Below are positions 33,402-42,144 of a stretch of 64,000 bases of DNA, in pieces (the stretch's first letter is position 1; each line of letters begins with the position of its first letter). The notes beneath the pieces are model-generated. The model saw only the letters and a list, made by a program, of their open reading frames with translations. It was not told where the DNA came from and did not search any database. Source of the DNA: Sphingobium cloacae (GTDB lineage: Bacteria > Pseudomonadota > Alphaproteobacteria > Sphingomonadales > Sphingomonadaceae); NCBI RefSeq assembly GCF_002355855.1, contig NZ_AP017655.1, positions 2,261,501 through 2,325,500 on the forward strand. Direction: 5' to 3'. Made by a program: the position numbers and the translations under genes.

Positions 33402-34056
33402 GCGCGCCGATATGGCCGTGCAATTCGCCGCTGTCCATCGCCACGGCGGCCGCGCCCGCCTCGATCAGGTCGGCGGGCGGGTGATAGCCCCAGCCGACGC
33501 CGAGGGAGCGGACGCCAGCCGCCACCCCCATGTCGATGTCGAACACCGTGTCGCCGATCATGACCGTGCTTTCGGGCACGGCGCCCGCTTCGGCCATGGC
33601 GGCGAGCAGCATGGAGGGGTGCGGCTTGGACGGGTGGCGGTCGGCGGTCTGGAGCGTCACGAAATGGGTTTCGATGCCATGGGCGGCCAGGCAGAGGGCA
33701 AGGCCGCGATCCGATTTGCCGGTGGCGACGCCCAGCAGCCAGCCGTCGCCGTCCAGCCGCCGGATGAGGTCCGCGATGCCGGGATAAAGCGGTTCGGACA
33801 CGCCTTGGTCGCGGCGCATCTGCTGAAAAGCCTGTTTGTAGCATTCGGACAGGTGATCGTGGAAATGCGGCTCCGCGTCGGGCAGCAGCCGCGCCATGGC
33901 GTGGGGCAGCGACAGGCCGACCACCGACAGGATCGCCAGCCGGTCCGGCGCGGGCAGGTGCTGCGCTTCGAAGGCGCGGGTCATGGCGGTGCAGATGCCG
34001 TGCTGGCTGTCGACCAGCGTGCCGTCGCAATCGAACACCGCGAGCCGGTTGCTCAT
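33394..34056 (-). CDS. HAD hydrolase, phosphoglycolate phosphatase-like
   Basis: The 220-residue protein has all HAD motifs: DCDGTLVDS (nucleophile D9), a helical cap, ATGKSDRGL, KPHPSML and MIGDTVFDIDMG. It resembles Gph/PpaX-type phosphatases acting on small phosphates such as 2-phosphoglycolate; substrate not assignable. Its ATG overlaps the pseudouridine synthase stop. Confidence 0.9.
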   Translation of the reverse strand: MSNRLAVFDCDGTLVDSQHGICTAMTRAFEAQHLPAPDRLAILSVVGLSLPHAMARLLPDAEPHFHDHLSECYKQAFQQMRRDQGVSEPLYPGIADLIRRLDGDGWLLGVATGKSDRGLALCLAAHGIETHFVTLQTADRHPSKPHPSMLLAAMAEAGAVPESTVMIGDTVFDIDMGVAAGVRSLGVGWGYHPPADLIEAGAAAVAMDSGELHGHIGAHG

Positions 34057-35408
34057 GGGCGCCGCCCGCCGCCCTTCGCCTCCCCCGCGCCGCGCGAGCG
34101 CCGTTCGCCGCGACGGCCCTTGCGGACCTGCTTGGCGTGGGCGCGGGCGACCTTCTTTTCATCCTCGCGCGTGGGCTTGCGCTCGATCTCCTCGTCCAGC
34201 GGCAGGTCGCCCATGGATAGATCGAAGCCCAGCGAGGCGAGGCTGGCGGCGAAATGATCGGGCAGGTCCGCCTTCACGTCGATCCGCCCGCCGTCGGGAT
34301 GGTCGACGCGGATGCGGCGGGCATGGAGGTGCATCTTGCGGCTGATCGAGCCGGAAAGGAACGCGTCCTTGCCGCCATATTTGCCGTCGCCGACGATGGG
34401 ATGGCCGATCGCCGCCATATGGACGCGCAACTGGTGCGTGCGGCCGGTATGGGGTTGCAGCTCGACCCAGGCGGCGCGGTTCCCGGCGCGCTCGATCACG
34501 CGATAGCGCGAGCGGGCGGGCAGGCCCTCCGCCTCGTCCACATGCATCTTCTCGCCGCCGGTGCCCGGCTGCTTGGCGAGGGGGAGTTCGATCATGCCGT
34601 CCTCGATCGAGGGGACGCCCATGACGATGGCCCAATAGACCTTGCGCGCGGTGCGGCTGGAGAAGGCCTTGGCGAAATGCGCCGCCGCGCGGGACGTGCG
34701 GGCGATGAGGAGCGCGCCGGACGTGTCCTTGTCCAGCCGGTGGACCAGCTTGGGGCGGGTTTCCAGATCGAACATCAGGCCGTCGAGCAGCTTGTCGACA
34801 TGATCGTCGGTCCTGGTCCCGCCCTGCGTGGCGAGGCCGGGGGGCTTGTTGATGACGATGGCCTGTCCGTCGCGGTGGATCACCATCTCCTGCACGAAGG
34901 CGATCTCGTCGGGCGTCAGGTCGATGATGCGGGCGCGCTTCGGCTTGTCGGGCGCGGCGGCCTTGGGTTCGGCGGGGGGGACGCGGATGGTCTGCCCATC
35001 CGCGATACGGTCGCCCGGCGCGGCGCGCGCGCCGTCGACGCGAAGCTGCCCGGTGCGCGACCAGCGCGACACGATGTTGAAGCCGACATCGGGCAGATGC
35101 CGCTGGAACCAGCGGTCGAGGCGGATGCCGTCATCGTCCGCGCCGACCCGATACTGGCGCACGTCGAGCGTGACGCCCTTGGCGGGATTGGCCTTGGCCG
35201 GCGCGGCCTTGACGGCGGCAGGCTTGGCGGCGGGAGCCTTGGCGGTGGTGGGCGCGGCGCGGGACGAGGGCGCCTTGGGCTTCGCGCCGTCGGCCTTGCG
35301 CGCCTGCGCCGCCTTGGCGGCTCCACGGGCGCGGCCGGGCGCGGCGGAACCGCCGGGCTTGCGGCCGCGCGGCGGGCCGGAGGGCTTGCCGGGAGGACGC
35401 CCCTTCAT
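34053..35408 (-). CDS. RluC/RluD-family 23S rRNA pseudouridine synthase
   Basis: The 451-residue protein has an unusual 75-residue Lys/Ala/Pro-rich basic N-terminal extension. An S4-like RNA-binding segment follows (about 85-160, GIRLDRWFQRHLP), then the RluA-type catalytic domain with HRLDKDTSG (catalytic Asp) and QPHTGRTHQLRVH. The C-terminal 45 residues are again basic. It isomerises specific uridines of large-subunit rRNA. The extensions probably add non-specific RNA affinity. It is coupled to crcB upstream and the HAD gene downstream by four-base overlaps. Confidence 0.93.
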   Translation of the reverse strand: MKGRPPGKPSGPPRGRKPGGSAAPGRARGAAKAAQARKADGAKPKAPSSRAAPTTAKAPAAKPAAVKAAPAKANPAKGVTLDVRQYRVGADDDGIRLDRWFQRHLPDVGFNIVSRWSRTGQLRVDGARAAPGDRIADGQTIRVPPAEPKAAAPDKPKRARIIDLTPDEIAFVQEMVIHRDGQAIVINKPPGLATQGGTRTDDHVDKLLDGLMFDLETRPKLVHRLDKDTSGALLIARTSRAAAHFAKAFSSRTARKVYWAIVMGVPSIEDGMIELPLAKQPGTGGEKMHVDEAEGLPARSRYRVIERAGNRAAWVELQPHTGRTHQLRVHMAAIGHPIVGDGKYGGKDAFLSGSISRKMHLHARRIRVDHPDGGRIDVKADLPDHFAASLASLGFDLSMGDLPLDEEIERKPTREDEKKVARAHAKQVRKGRRGERRSRGAGEAKGGGRRP

Positions 35409-35788
35409 GCGACGCTCCGCATGAACAGCAGCCCGCCCGCCAGCGCGCCCACGGCGCAGACCACGGAGAACAGCGCATAGGCCAGCGCCATGGCGACCTG
35501 TCCGCGCTCGATCATCAGCAGGGTTTCGAGACTGAAGGAGGAGAAGGTGGTGAAGCCGCCCAAGAGGCCGACGCCCAGCAGCAGACGGATCGGTTCGCCC
35601 GGCGCGGCGCTGAACCGCGCCAGCCAGCCCGCCAGCAGGCCCATGGCAAGGCCGCCCAGCAGATTGGCGGCGAACGTCCCCCAGGGCCAGGCCGACCCCG
35701 GCAGCATGTGCCCGGCCAGCCGCCCCAGCAGGTAACGCAGCGCGGAGCCGACCGCGCCGCCGCCCATGACGAGAAGCAGATTGTTCAT
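35405..35788 (-). CDS. crcB: fluoride channel CrcB/Fluc
   Basis: The 127-residue protein has four membrane helices and the Fluc signatures GGGAVGSALRYLLG, WGTFAANLLGG and GGFTTFSSFSLET (Phe-box and Thr/Ser track). It forms dual-topology dimers that leak fluoride out of the cell. It is the first gene of the five-gene operon. I saw no fluoride riboswitch in the 265 bases upstream, so regulation by fluoride is not evident. Confidence 0.95.
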   Translation of the reverse strand: MNNLLLVMGGGAVGSALRYLLGRLAGHMLPGSAWPWGTFAANLLGGLAMGLLAGWLARFSAAPGEPIRLLLGVGLLGGFTTFSSFSLETLLMIERGQVAMALAYALFSVVCAVGALAGGLLFMRSVA

Positions 35789-36053
35789 GCCGCCCGCCCT
35801 AGAGGGAAAACGCGGCAAAGGAAATGGCGCTATGCGGGTGAGGCGCGCCGGGCGCCGGGCGGCCTGGCAAGACGAACGAAGCGCCGTCCGGACGAAGGCA
35901 TCAGGCTGCCGCGATCCCGCGGGCGGCGCAGCCAGCGCAGGAACCCGCATCGAACGGCGCAACCGGGCCGGGAGCGGGCCGCTTGCCCCGTCCCCGCGCC
36001 TTCGCAGGAGCACGGCTTTCGGGCAATGCGGCTATGCGCGGAACCGGCCGGGT

Positions 36054-36800
36054 TCAGCGGCCATTGTCGGCGATGATGTCGACATTGGTCCTGCCGCCCG
36101 GCGCGTCGGTGAACAGCAGGAAATAGGCCGCACCGTCATCCTTGCGCGTGCCGCCCAGCACATTGTCGCCATCGACGAGGCGATGTTCCGCGTCGAAGCC
36201 GGCGCGGCGGGCCTGGGTGAAATAATAGTCGATGACGCTTTTCTTGGGCACCGGCGTCGTGAAGCTGGCGGCGCGCAGGGTGCAGCCGTCCTTTTCCGCG
36301 CCCGCCGCTTCCAGCAGTTGCGCGCCGGGATAGAGGGTGAAGGGTTCGGGCAGCCGCTGCGACCATTGCGTGCCGTAGACCAGTTCCTTGCTGCAATTGC
36401 GGCCGCCGGTCCGCTGCGCCTGCTCGCGGGCCAGCGCGCCCAGCGTCACGGTCGATTCCATCTGGCCGCCCTGCGCCGGAGCGGGCGCGGCGAGCAGCTT
36501 GCCGCCGGCGCGCTGCACCGCCTGCGCCAGCGCCTTGGCGGCGTCGCCGGTCAGCACGGGCAGCGCGGCGTTGGTAGGCTTGTCGGCGGAGCGCACCGCG
36601 TTGCGGTTGGACTGGCCCGCCAGCTTGGGATCGACGACGATCTGGTCCGCCAGCGCGCTTTTGAGCGCGGGATCGACCATGTTGTTGGTGAGCTGCGCGT
36701 CGAGCGCGGCGAGGTTCGCGTTCTTGTCATCCTTGCCGCAGGCCGCAAGCGGCAGGGCCAGCAACGCAGCCGCCATGCAGAAAGACCGGGAAAACGCCAT
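36054..36800 (-). CDS. hypothetical lipoprotein
   Basis: The 248-residue protein has a lipobox (LPLAAC, Cys21), a polar central region and two conserved-looking Cys-containing segments (GRNCSKEL, EKDGCTLR). The C-terminal half is alpha/beta-like (TPVPKKSVIDYYFTQARRAGF). It probably sits in the periplasmic leaflet of the outer or inner membrane. Function unknown. It stands alone. Confidence 0.75.
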   Translation of the reverse strand: MAFSRSFCMAAALLALPLAACGKDDKNANLAALDAQLTNNMVDPALKSALADQIVVDPKLAGQSNRNAVRSADKPTNAALPVLTGDAAKALAQAVQRAGGKLLAAPAPAQGGQMESTVTLGALAREQAQRTGGRNCSKELVYGTQWSQRLPEPFTLYPGAQLLEAAGAEKDGCTLRAASFTTPVPKKSVIDYYFTQARRAGFDAEHRLVDGDNVLGGTRKDDGAAYFLLFTDAPGGRTNVDIIADNGR

Positions 36801-36922
36801 AGCTTCACTCCTTCGTAAACAAGGAATGAAGAGCGGAAGTTAATTTTCCGTTAGGAGTTTTGGTGAATCGGCATTTTTTCGGACGATGCGTGGGTTTTGA
36901 GGCGGTTTGCAGTCCGTCCGCC

Positions 36923-37026
36923 GGGACCCGGCGTGCTCCTGCGAAGCACTTGATCGAGACAAGTGGCTCGTGAGAGCCCGGATCAGACGGCGGAACCGGG
37001 CTCCCGCCTTCGCAGGAGTATGGCAC
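36923..37026. repeat. palindromic repeat of a second family
   Basis: CTCCTGCGAAG (from about 36934) and CTTCGCAGGAG (to about 37018) form an inverted pair flanked by GTG and CAC-like ends. GACCCGG and CCGGGCTC are paired inside. A single arm, CCTTCGCAGGAGCACGG, also occurs at about 35999. It lies in the 446-base gap upstream of the lipoprotein gene, directly before REP-like copy 3. I see no gene in this gap. Confidence 0.5.
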
Positions 37027-37055
37027 ATTTCCATTTTGCGTGATTCCAGACCCCT

Positions 37056-37175
37056 CCCCCGTTCACCCTGGACCTGTCGAATGCCATCACCTCACTCCGT
37101 TCGGTGAAAGGCCGTTCGACGCCGGCTGCGGCGGCGTTCAGGACAGGCTTCGACTTCACTCGGCCCGAGCGGGGG
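37056..37175. repeat. REP-like palindromic repeat, copy 3 (diverged)
   Basis: CCCCCGTTCACCCTGGACCT opens and CTTCACTCGGCCCGAGCGGGGG closes this copy. An inner CACTCCGTTCGGTGAAAGG resembles the inner arm of copies 1 and 4. It is more diverged than those copies. Confidence 0.55.
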
Positions 37176-37246
37176 AATGCGTGTCAGGCCATTGGGCGGG
37201 CAATGGCATGGCCGGGGTGCTTGCCCCGGCGGGGCGGAAGGGCCAT

Positions 37247-37477
37247 GTGGACGCCATGCTCAACATCCTTTCGGCCCTGATCGGCCTCGTCACCCTGATC
37301 CTGATGATCCCCGCCGTGCTGCCGATGCTCGGCGCGCTCAACTGGATATTGGTGCCGATGGCGCTGGTGGGCGCCTTTGTCGGCATACTCTCGTCCAAAA
37401 ATGGCGGACGCAATTTCTGCCTGATCGTCGCGGCGTTCGGCGCTCTGCGGCTGTTCATGGGCGGCGGCCTCTTGTGA
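37247..37477 (+). CDS. small two-helix membrane protein
   Basis: The 76-residue protein is nearly all hydrophobic: helix one about 5-25 (ILSALIGLVTLILMIPAVLP), helix two about 28-45, and a third hydrophobic end FGALRLFMGGGLL. A GTG at 37247 is preferred over ATG 37256 because GGAAGGG lies about 6 bases ahead of it. It overlaps the RarD-type gene by four bases (GTGA). Function unknown. Confidence 0.7.
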   Translation: MDAMLNILSALIGLVTLILMIPAVLPMLGALNWILVPMALVGAFVGILSSKNGGRNFCLIVAAFGALRLFMGGGLL

Positions 37478-38385
37478 CGGGGAACGCCCGGCCTGCCGAT
37501 GAGGGACGCAGCGGCCTTCCGGCCGCGCTGGCGGCCTATGGCCTTTGGGGGCTGCTTCCCATCTTCTTCAAGCTGCTGCACCATGTCGGCCCGTTCGAAC
37601 TGGTGGCGCAGCGGGTGTTCTGGTCGCTGATCCTGATCCTCGTCCTGCTGGCGGCGCGCCGGGCGCTGGGACCGTTCCGGGAGGTGCTGGCGACGCCGCG
37701 CCTGCTGTTGCCGCTGGCGGCCAGTGCGGTCTTCATCGCGACCAACTGGACGACCTATATCTGGGCCGTGAACGACGGCCATGTGATTGCCGCGAGCCTG
37801 GGCTATTTCCTCAATCCGCTGGTCAATGTCGCGCTGGGCGTGCTGGTGCTCAAGGAAAGGCTGCGGCGCGGGCAGACGCTGGCGATCGGGATCGCGGGGA
37901 TCGGCGTCGCGATCATGGCCGCGTCCGCGCTGACGACGCTTTGGATCAGCATATTGCTGGCTTTCTCCTTCGCTTTCTATGCGCTGATCCGCAAGATGAC
38001 ACCGGTTGCGCCTATGGCGGGGCTGGGCGTGGAAACGCTGATCCTGACCCCGGTCGCGCTGGCCTATCTCGGCTGGCTTGCGGGTCATGGCGGCGTTTCC
38101 TTCGGCAAGGACGGCTTCACCACCGCCATGCTGGTCGTGAGCGGCGCGATCACGACCGTGCCGCTGGTGCTGTTCGCCGTGGCGGCGCACCGCCTGCCGA
38201 TGGCGACGCTGGGCCTGTTGCAGTTCATCGCGCCAACATTGCAGTTCCTGTCCGGCATCCTGCTGTTCGGCGAAACGCTGAACCATGGGCAGATGGCGAG
38301 TTTCGCGCTGATCTGGCTGGGCCTGATCCTGTTCGCGGGCGACAGCATGACGGCCGTCCGCCGCAACCGGATGGCGGCGGTTTAG
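37474..38385 (+). CDS. rarD: RarD-type EamA/DMT transporter
   Basis: The 303-residue protein has ten membrane helices in two EamA halves. It has the RarD landmarks AAYGLWGLLPIFFKLL, ATNWTTYIWAVNDGHVIAASLGYFLNP in part, and LGLLQFIAPTLQF. It starts with GTG inside the preceding stop (GTGA). Substrate unknown; the E. coli name refers to chloramphenicol sensitivity. It converges with the dihydroorotase gene, overlapping its end by four bases. Confidence 0.9.
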   Translation: MTGNARPADEGRSGLPAALAAYGLWGLLPIFFKLLHHVGPFELVAQRVFWSLILILVLLAARRALGPFREVLATPRLLLPLAASAVFIATNWTTYIWAVNDGHVIAASLGYFLNPLVNVALGVLVLKERLRRGQTLAIGIAGIGVAIMAASALTTLWISILLAFSFAFYALIRKMTPVAPMAGLGVETLILTPVALAYLGWLAGHGGVSFGKDGFTTAMLVVSGAITTVPLVLFAVAAHRLPMATLGLLQFIAPTLQFLSGILLFGETLNHGQMASFALIWLGLILFAGDSMTAVRRNRMAAV

Positions 38386-39722
38386 GAAAATTCCGTCGCT
38401 TCGAAGCGCACCGGCTCGCCCACGGCTTCGTTGGCGAGCGTGTCTTCCCACATCACGCGATGGCCGCGGATGATGGTGCCCACGGCCTTGCCGGTCAGCT
38501 CCATGCCCTCGAAGGGCGACCAGTCGCAGCGGGACGCGAGCCAGTCCCTGCCGACCGTCCACCGCTTCCTGAGGTCCACCACGGTGAAGTCCGCGTCATA
38601 GCCGAGCGCGATCCGCCCCTTGCCGACGAGGCCGAAGACGCGCTGCGGCCCCGATGACGTGAGTTCGATGAAGCGGCGCAGGGTGAGGCGGCCTTGCGCC
38701 ACATGGTCCAGCAGCAGCGGCACCAGCGTCTGCACCCCCGGCATCCCGCTGGGGGAAGCGGGATAGGCCTTCGCTTTTTCCTCGATGCTGTGGGGGGCAT
38801 GATCGCTGCCCAGCACGTCGGGCACGCCCTGATTGAGCCAGCGCCAGAGGCCCTCGCGATGCGCGGCGGAGCGGATCGGCGGGTTCATCTGGGCATGGGT
38901 GCCGAGGCGGGGATAGGCGTCCTCCGCGGCCAGCGTCAGATGCTGGGGCGTCACCTCGCAGGTGGCGATGTCCTTGTGCCCGGCGATATATTCCAGTTCG
39001 GCGGGCGTCGTCACATGCAGGATATGGATGCGGCGGCGCGCCTTGCGGGCAAGGGCGATGATGCGCTTCGTCGCGATCATCGCGCTTTCGTCGTCGCGCC
39101 AGACGGGATGGGAGGACGGATCGCCCTCCACCCGCAGACCCTTGCGCGCGTTCATCCGCGCCTCATCCTCCGCATGGATGGCGACGCGCCGCCAGCCGCT
39201 CGCCAGCACGCGGGACAAGGCATCGTCGTCGTCCACCAGCAGGCTGCCGGTCGATGCGCCCATGAAGATCTTGACGCCCGCCGTGCCGGGGATGCGCTCC
39301 AGTTCCTTCAGCTGCTCCGCATTGTCCGCCGTCGCGCCGACATAGAAGGCGTGGTCGCACCACATGCGGTGACGGGCGCGGGCGAGCTTGTCGCGCACCC
39401 GGTCCTCGCTGTCGGTGTTGGGGTTGGTGTTGGGCATTTCGAAGACGGCGGTGACGCCGCCCAGCACCGCCGCGCGGCTGCCCGATTCGAGGTCTTCCTT
39501 ATATTCGAGGCCCGGCTCGCGGAAATGGACCTGGCTGTCGATGCAGCCGGGCAGCACGTCCAGCCCGGTGCAGTCGATCACTTCGCCCGCGTCGCCCAGC
39601 GACGGGCCGATCGCCGCGATCTTTCCTGCGCGAACGCCCACGTCCACGCTTTCCGCGCCGCCCGGCGTATGGACGGCGCCGTTCCTGAGGATGAGGTCGA
39701 AAGTCTGGGCCATGTCATTCAC
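38382..39722 (-). CDS. dihydroorotase-type amidohydrolase with altered HxH motif
   Basis: The 446-residue protein follows the class I dihydroorotase pattern: FREPGLEYKEDLESGSRAA, VFEMPNTNPNT (substrate Asn), the GVKIFMG lysine, HAEDE, HILHVTT and LGSDHAPH (catalytic Asp). The usual first metal pair H-x-H reads Q64-V-H66. I recall the same SQVHFREPG form in other alphaproteobacterial proteins, but activity is not assured. It would close or open the pyrimidine ring intermediate carbamoyl-aspartate. pyrE is 10 kb away. Confidence 0.85.
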   Translation of the reverse strand: MNDMAQTFDLILRNGAVHTPGGAESVDVGVRAGKIAAIGPSLGDAGEVIDCTGLDVLPGCIDSQVHFREPGLEYKEDLESGSRAAVLGGVTAVFEMPNTNPNTDSEDRVRDKLARARHRMWCDHAFYVGATADNAEQLKELERIPGTAGVKIFMGASTGSLLVDDDDALSRVLASGWRRVAIHAEDEARMNARKGLRVEGDPSSHPVWRDDESAMIATKRIIALARKARRRIHILHVTTPAELEYIAGHKDIATCEVTPQHLTLAAEDAYPRLGTHAQMNPPIRSAAHREGLWRWLNQGVPDVLGSDHAPHSIEEKAKAYPASPSGMPGVQTLVPLLLDHVAQGRLTLRRFIELTSSGPQRVFGLVGKGRIALGYDADFTVVDLRKRWTVGRDWLASRCDWSPFEGMELTGKAVGTIIRGHRVMWEDTLANEAVGEPVRFEATEFS

Positions 39723-39760
39723 CGCTTGGATATGAATGCCGCCTGTCCTACCTAAAGCCG

Positions 39761-40498
39761 ATGACCGGCACCACCCTTCGCGACCGCGCGATCCTCAGAA
39801 TTTCGGGCGAGGAAGCCCGCCCCTTCCTCCAGGGCCTGCTGACCCGCGACGTGATGGGCCTGAAAGAGGGCGAGCCGCGCTGGACCGGCCTGCTGACGCC
39901 GCAGGGGAAGGCGCTGTTCGACTTCATCCTGTGGGGCGATGGCGAGGACGTGCTGATCGATGGCGAGGCCGCGCAGGCGGACGCGCTGGCGAAGCGCCTG
40001 ACCCTCTATCGCCTGCGCCGGAAGGTGACGATTGCCCGGGAAGACGGGCTGGCCGCGCACTGGTCCCCCGATGCGGCGGACAGGCCGCTCGACCCGCGCC
40101 TGCCCGCGCTCGGCCATCGCTGGGTCGGTCCGGCCGGGGACGGGGACGCGGCGCCCGCCTTTCGCGCGCATCGGCTGGCCCTGGGCGTGTTCGAAGGCGC
40201 GGAGGAGCTGGGGCAGGACCAGACGCTCTGGCTGGAAACCAATGCCGGGGAACTGCATGGCGTCGATTATGACAAGGGATGCTATGTGGGGCAGGAAAAT
40301 ACGGCGCGGATGCATTATCGCAACAAGGTGAGCCGCCGCCTCGTCGCCGTGCCGCTGGATCAGGCGGACGAGAAACGGCAGCGGGCGGCCCTGCCCGACC
40401 TTGGCCTGTCCATCGAATTGCGGCGGGTGGAGGCGCTGGGCGCGGCGCTGGTGCCGGACTGGCTGGCCGCCGCGATGGCGGAGAAGGCGGCGGAATGA
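39761..40498 (+). CDS. ygfZ: YgfZ/GcvT folate-binding Fe-S cluster protein
   Basis: The 245-residue protein has the YgfZ signature KGCYVGQE (Cys174) and the GcvT-like N-terminal segment FLQGLLTRDVMGL. YgfZ (Iba57 in mitochondria) supports assembly or repair of certain Fe-S enzymes with tetrahydrofolate. It is divergent from the dihydroorotase gene and overlaps the cyclotransferase gene by four bases. Confidence 0.92.
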   Translation: MTGTTLRDRAILRISGEEARPFLQGLLTRDVMGLKEGEPRWTGLLTPQGKALFDFILWGDGEDVLIDGEAAQADALAKRLTLYRLRRKVTIAREDGLAAHWSPDAADRPLDPRLPALGHRWVGPAGDGDAAPAFRAHRLALGVFEGAEELGQDQTLWLETNAGELHGVDYDKGCYVGQENTARMHYRNKVSRRLVAVPLDQADEKRQRAALPDLGLSIELRRVEALGAALVPDWLAAAMAEKAAE

Positions 40499-41262
40499 TC
40501 GGCGCGGACTGCGCGCGATGGGCGCGGGGGCTGCTGGCGGCGGGGCTGATGCTCGTCGCCCTGCCCGCTCATGCGGACACGCCGTGGACATGGGTGAAAA
40601 GCTATCCCCATGATCCCGGCGCGTTCACCGAAGGGCTCTTCTTCCATGACGGGGCGCTTTACGAAAGCACGGGCCTGGCCGGGCAGTCGGAGATCCGCAA
40701 GCTGCGCCTGAAGGACGGCAAGGTCCTCCAGCGGCGCAGGATCGATCGGCCCTATTTCGGCGAGGGGATCGTGAACTGGAAGGACCGGATCGTCAGCGTC
40801 ACCTGGCAGCATGAGAAGGGTTTCGTGTGGAAGCTGGGCGATTTCTCGCCCGTTTCCAGCTTTCGCTACCAGGGCGAAGGCTGGGGACTGACGCAGGACG
40901 GGCGGCACATCATCATGAGCGACGGCAGCGCGCAGCTGCGCTTCCTCGACCCCGACAGCCTGACCGAGGAAAGGCGGATCACGGTGACGTGGAACGGCCG
41001 CCCCGTCGACCGGCTGAACGAACTGGAATGGGTGAAGGGCGAGATCTGGGCGAATATCTGGTACGATAGCCGGATCGCGCGGATCGATCCGCGATCGGGC
41101 GGCGTCATCGACTGGATCGACATCGCGCCGCTGCTGAAGGAGGCGGGGGTGCGCGACAGCGAGGCGGTGGCCAACGGCATCGCCTATGATGCGGCGGGCG
41201 ACCGCGTCTTCGTGACCGGCAAATACTGGCCCAAACTGTTCGAGATACGGGTGGAGCGGTGA
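40495..41262 (+). CDS. glutaminyl-peptide cyclotransferase (beta-propeller type)
   Basis: The 255-residue protein has a signal peptide (about 1-27, ending AHA) and a five-bladed propeller with the family motifs HDPGAFTEGLFFHDG, LYESTGL, GEGWGLTQDG, LNELEWVKGEIWANIW and VTGKYWPKLFE. It converts N-terminal Gln to pyroglutamate, here in the periplasm. Its ATG overlaps the ygfZ stop, an unexpected partner for a periplasmic enzyme. Confidence 0.93.
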   Translation: MIGADCARWARGLLAAGLMLVALPAHADTPWTWVKSYPHDPGAFTEGLFFHDGALYESTGLAGQSEIRKLRLKDGKVLQRRRIDRPYFGEGIVNWKDRIVSVTWQHEKGFVWKLGDFSPVSSFRYQGEGWGLTQDGRHIIMSDGSAQLRFLDPDSLTEERRITVTWNGRPVDRLNELEWVKGEIWANIWYDSRIARIDPRSGGVIDWIDIAPLLKEAGVRDSEAVANGIAYDAAGDRVFVTGKYWPKLFEIRVER

Positions 41263-41269
41263 AGGGCGC

Positions 41270-42139
41270 TCAGCGGCGCCAGCGCGCCCAGATGGCGGTG
41301 GGGAGCAGCAAGCCGCGCGATTCCTCCCGCACGGCCAGTTCGCCCGCCTCGACCGTGCCGGGCAGGTCCGCGAACGCCTGTTTCAGCAATTCCCCGATGG
41401 CGAGCGCGGACATGCGCACGGCATAGACGGTGAGGAACAGGAACCGGCTGTCCGCATCCAGAAGCTGGCGGCCATTCGCGATCAGGGCGGGCAGGTCTTC
41501 CTCCAGACGCCAGACTTCCCCATCGGGCCCGCGCCCATATTTGGGCGGGTCGAGCAGGATGCCGTCATAGCGCCGCCCGCGCCGCACCTCACGCGCGACG
41601 AATTTGGCGGCGTCGTCGACGATCCAGCGGACGGGCCGGTCATCCAGCCCGGAAAGCGCCGCATTGGCCCGGGCCTGCGCGACGGATTTCTTCGAAGCGT
41701 CGACATGCACCAGCTTCGCGCCCGCCGACGCCATCGCCAGCGTCCCGACGCCGGTATAGCCGAAGAGGTTCAGGACATCCGCTTCGGCCTTGTCCGCCGT
41801 CCGCTCCCGCATCCAGTCCCACACCGGCGCCATGTCCGGGAAGAAGCCCAGATGGCGGAAGGGCGTGCAGCTGGACTGGAAGGTCACCTCGTTCCAGCGG
41901 AGCGGCCATCCCTCGGCGGGCACGGAGCGTTCATAATACCAGCGGCCGCCGCCTTCCTCGTCGGAACCGGGGATGAATTCACCATCGGCGCGCCAGTCGT
42001 CGGTAGCGGGCGCCCACATCGCCTGCGGTTCGGGCCGGATGAAGCGATAGCGGCCGTAACGCTCCAGCTTGCGGCCATGGCCCGAATCGATCAGGCCGTA
42101 ATCGGCCCATGGCTCGCCGATGAGGGTCTGGAGTTCCAA
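41270..42139 (-). CDS. class I SAM-dependent (RlmI-like) methyltransferase
   Basis: The 289-residue protein has an N-terminal beta domain and a Rossmann fold with VLNLFGYTGVGTLAMASAGA (SAM site), VDASKKSV and the catalytic LLDPPKYGRG. The DPPK-Y/F motif is typical of 23S rRNA cytosine-5/-2 methyltransferases such as RlmI/RlmK. It lies 5 bases after thrC on the same strand, so it is probably co-transcribed. Confidence 0.88.
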   Translation of the reverse strand: MELQTLIGEPWADYGLIDSGHGRKLERYGRYRFIRPEPQAMWAPATDDWRADGEFIPGSDEEGGGRWYYERSVPAEGWPLRWNEVTFQSSCTPFRHLGFFPDMAPVWDWMRERTADKAEADVLNLFGYTGVGTLAMASAGAKLVHVDASKKSVAQARANAALSGLDDRPVRWIVDDAAKFVAREVRRGRRYDGILLDPPKYGRGPDGEVWRLEEDLPALIANGRQLLDADSRFLFLTVYAVRMSALAIGELLKQAFADLPGTVEAGELAVREESRGLLLPTAIWARWRR

Positions 42140-42144
42140 GCCTG

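Noticed and set aside
35789..36053. Possible fluoride riboswitch upstream of crcB
   Set aside because: I looked for the conserved riboswitch core in the 265-base leader and found nothing resembling it; only a plain ribosome site is visible. I see no gene there either.
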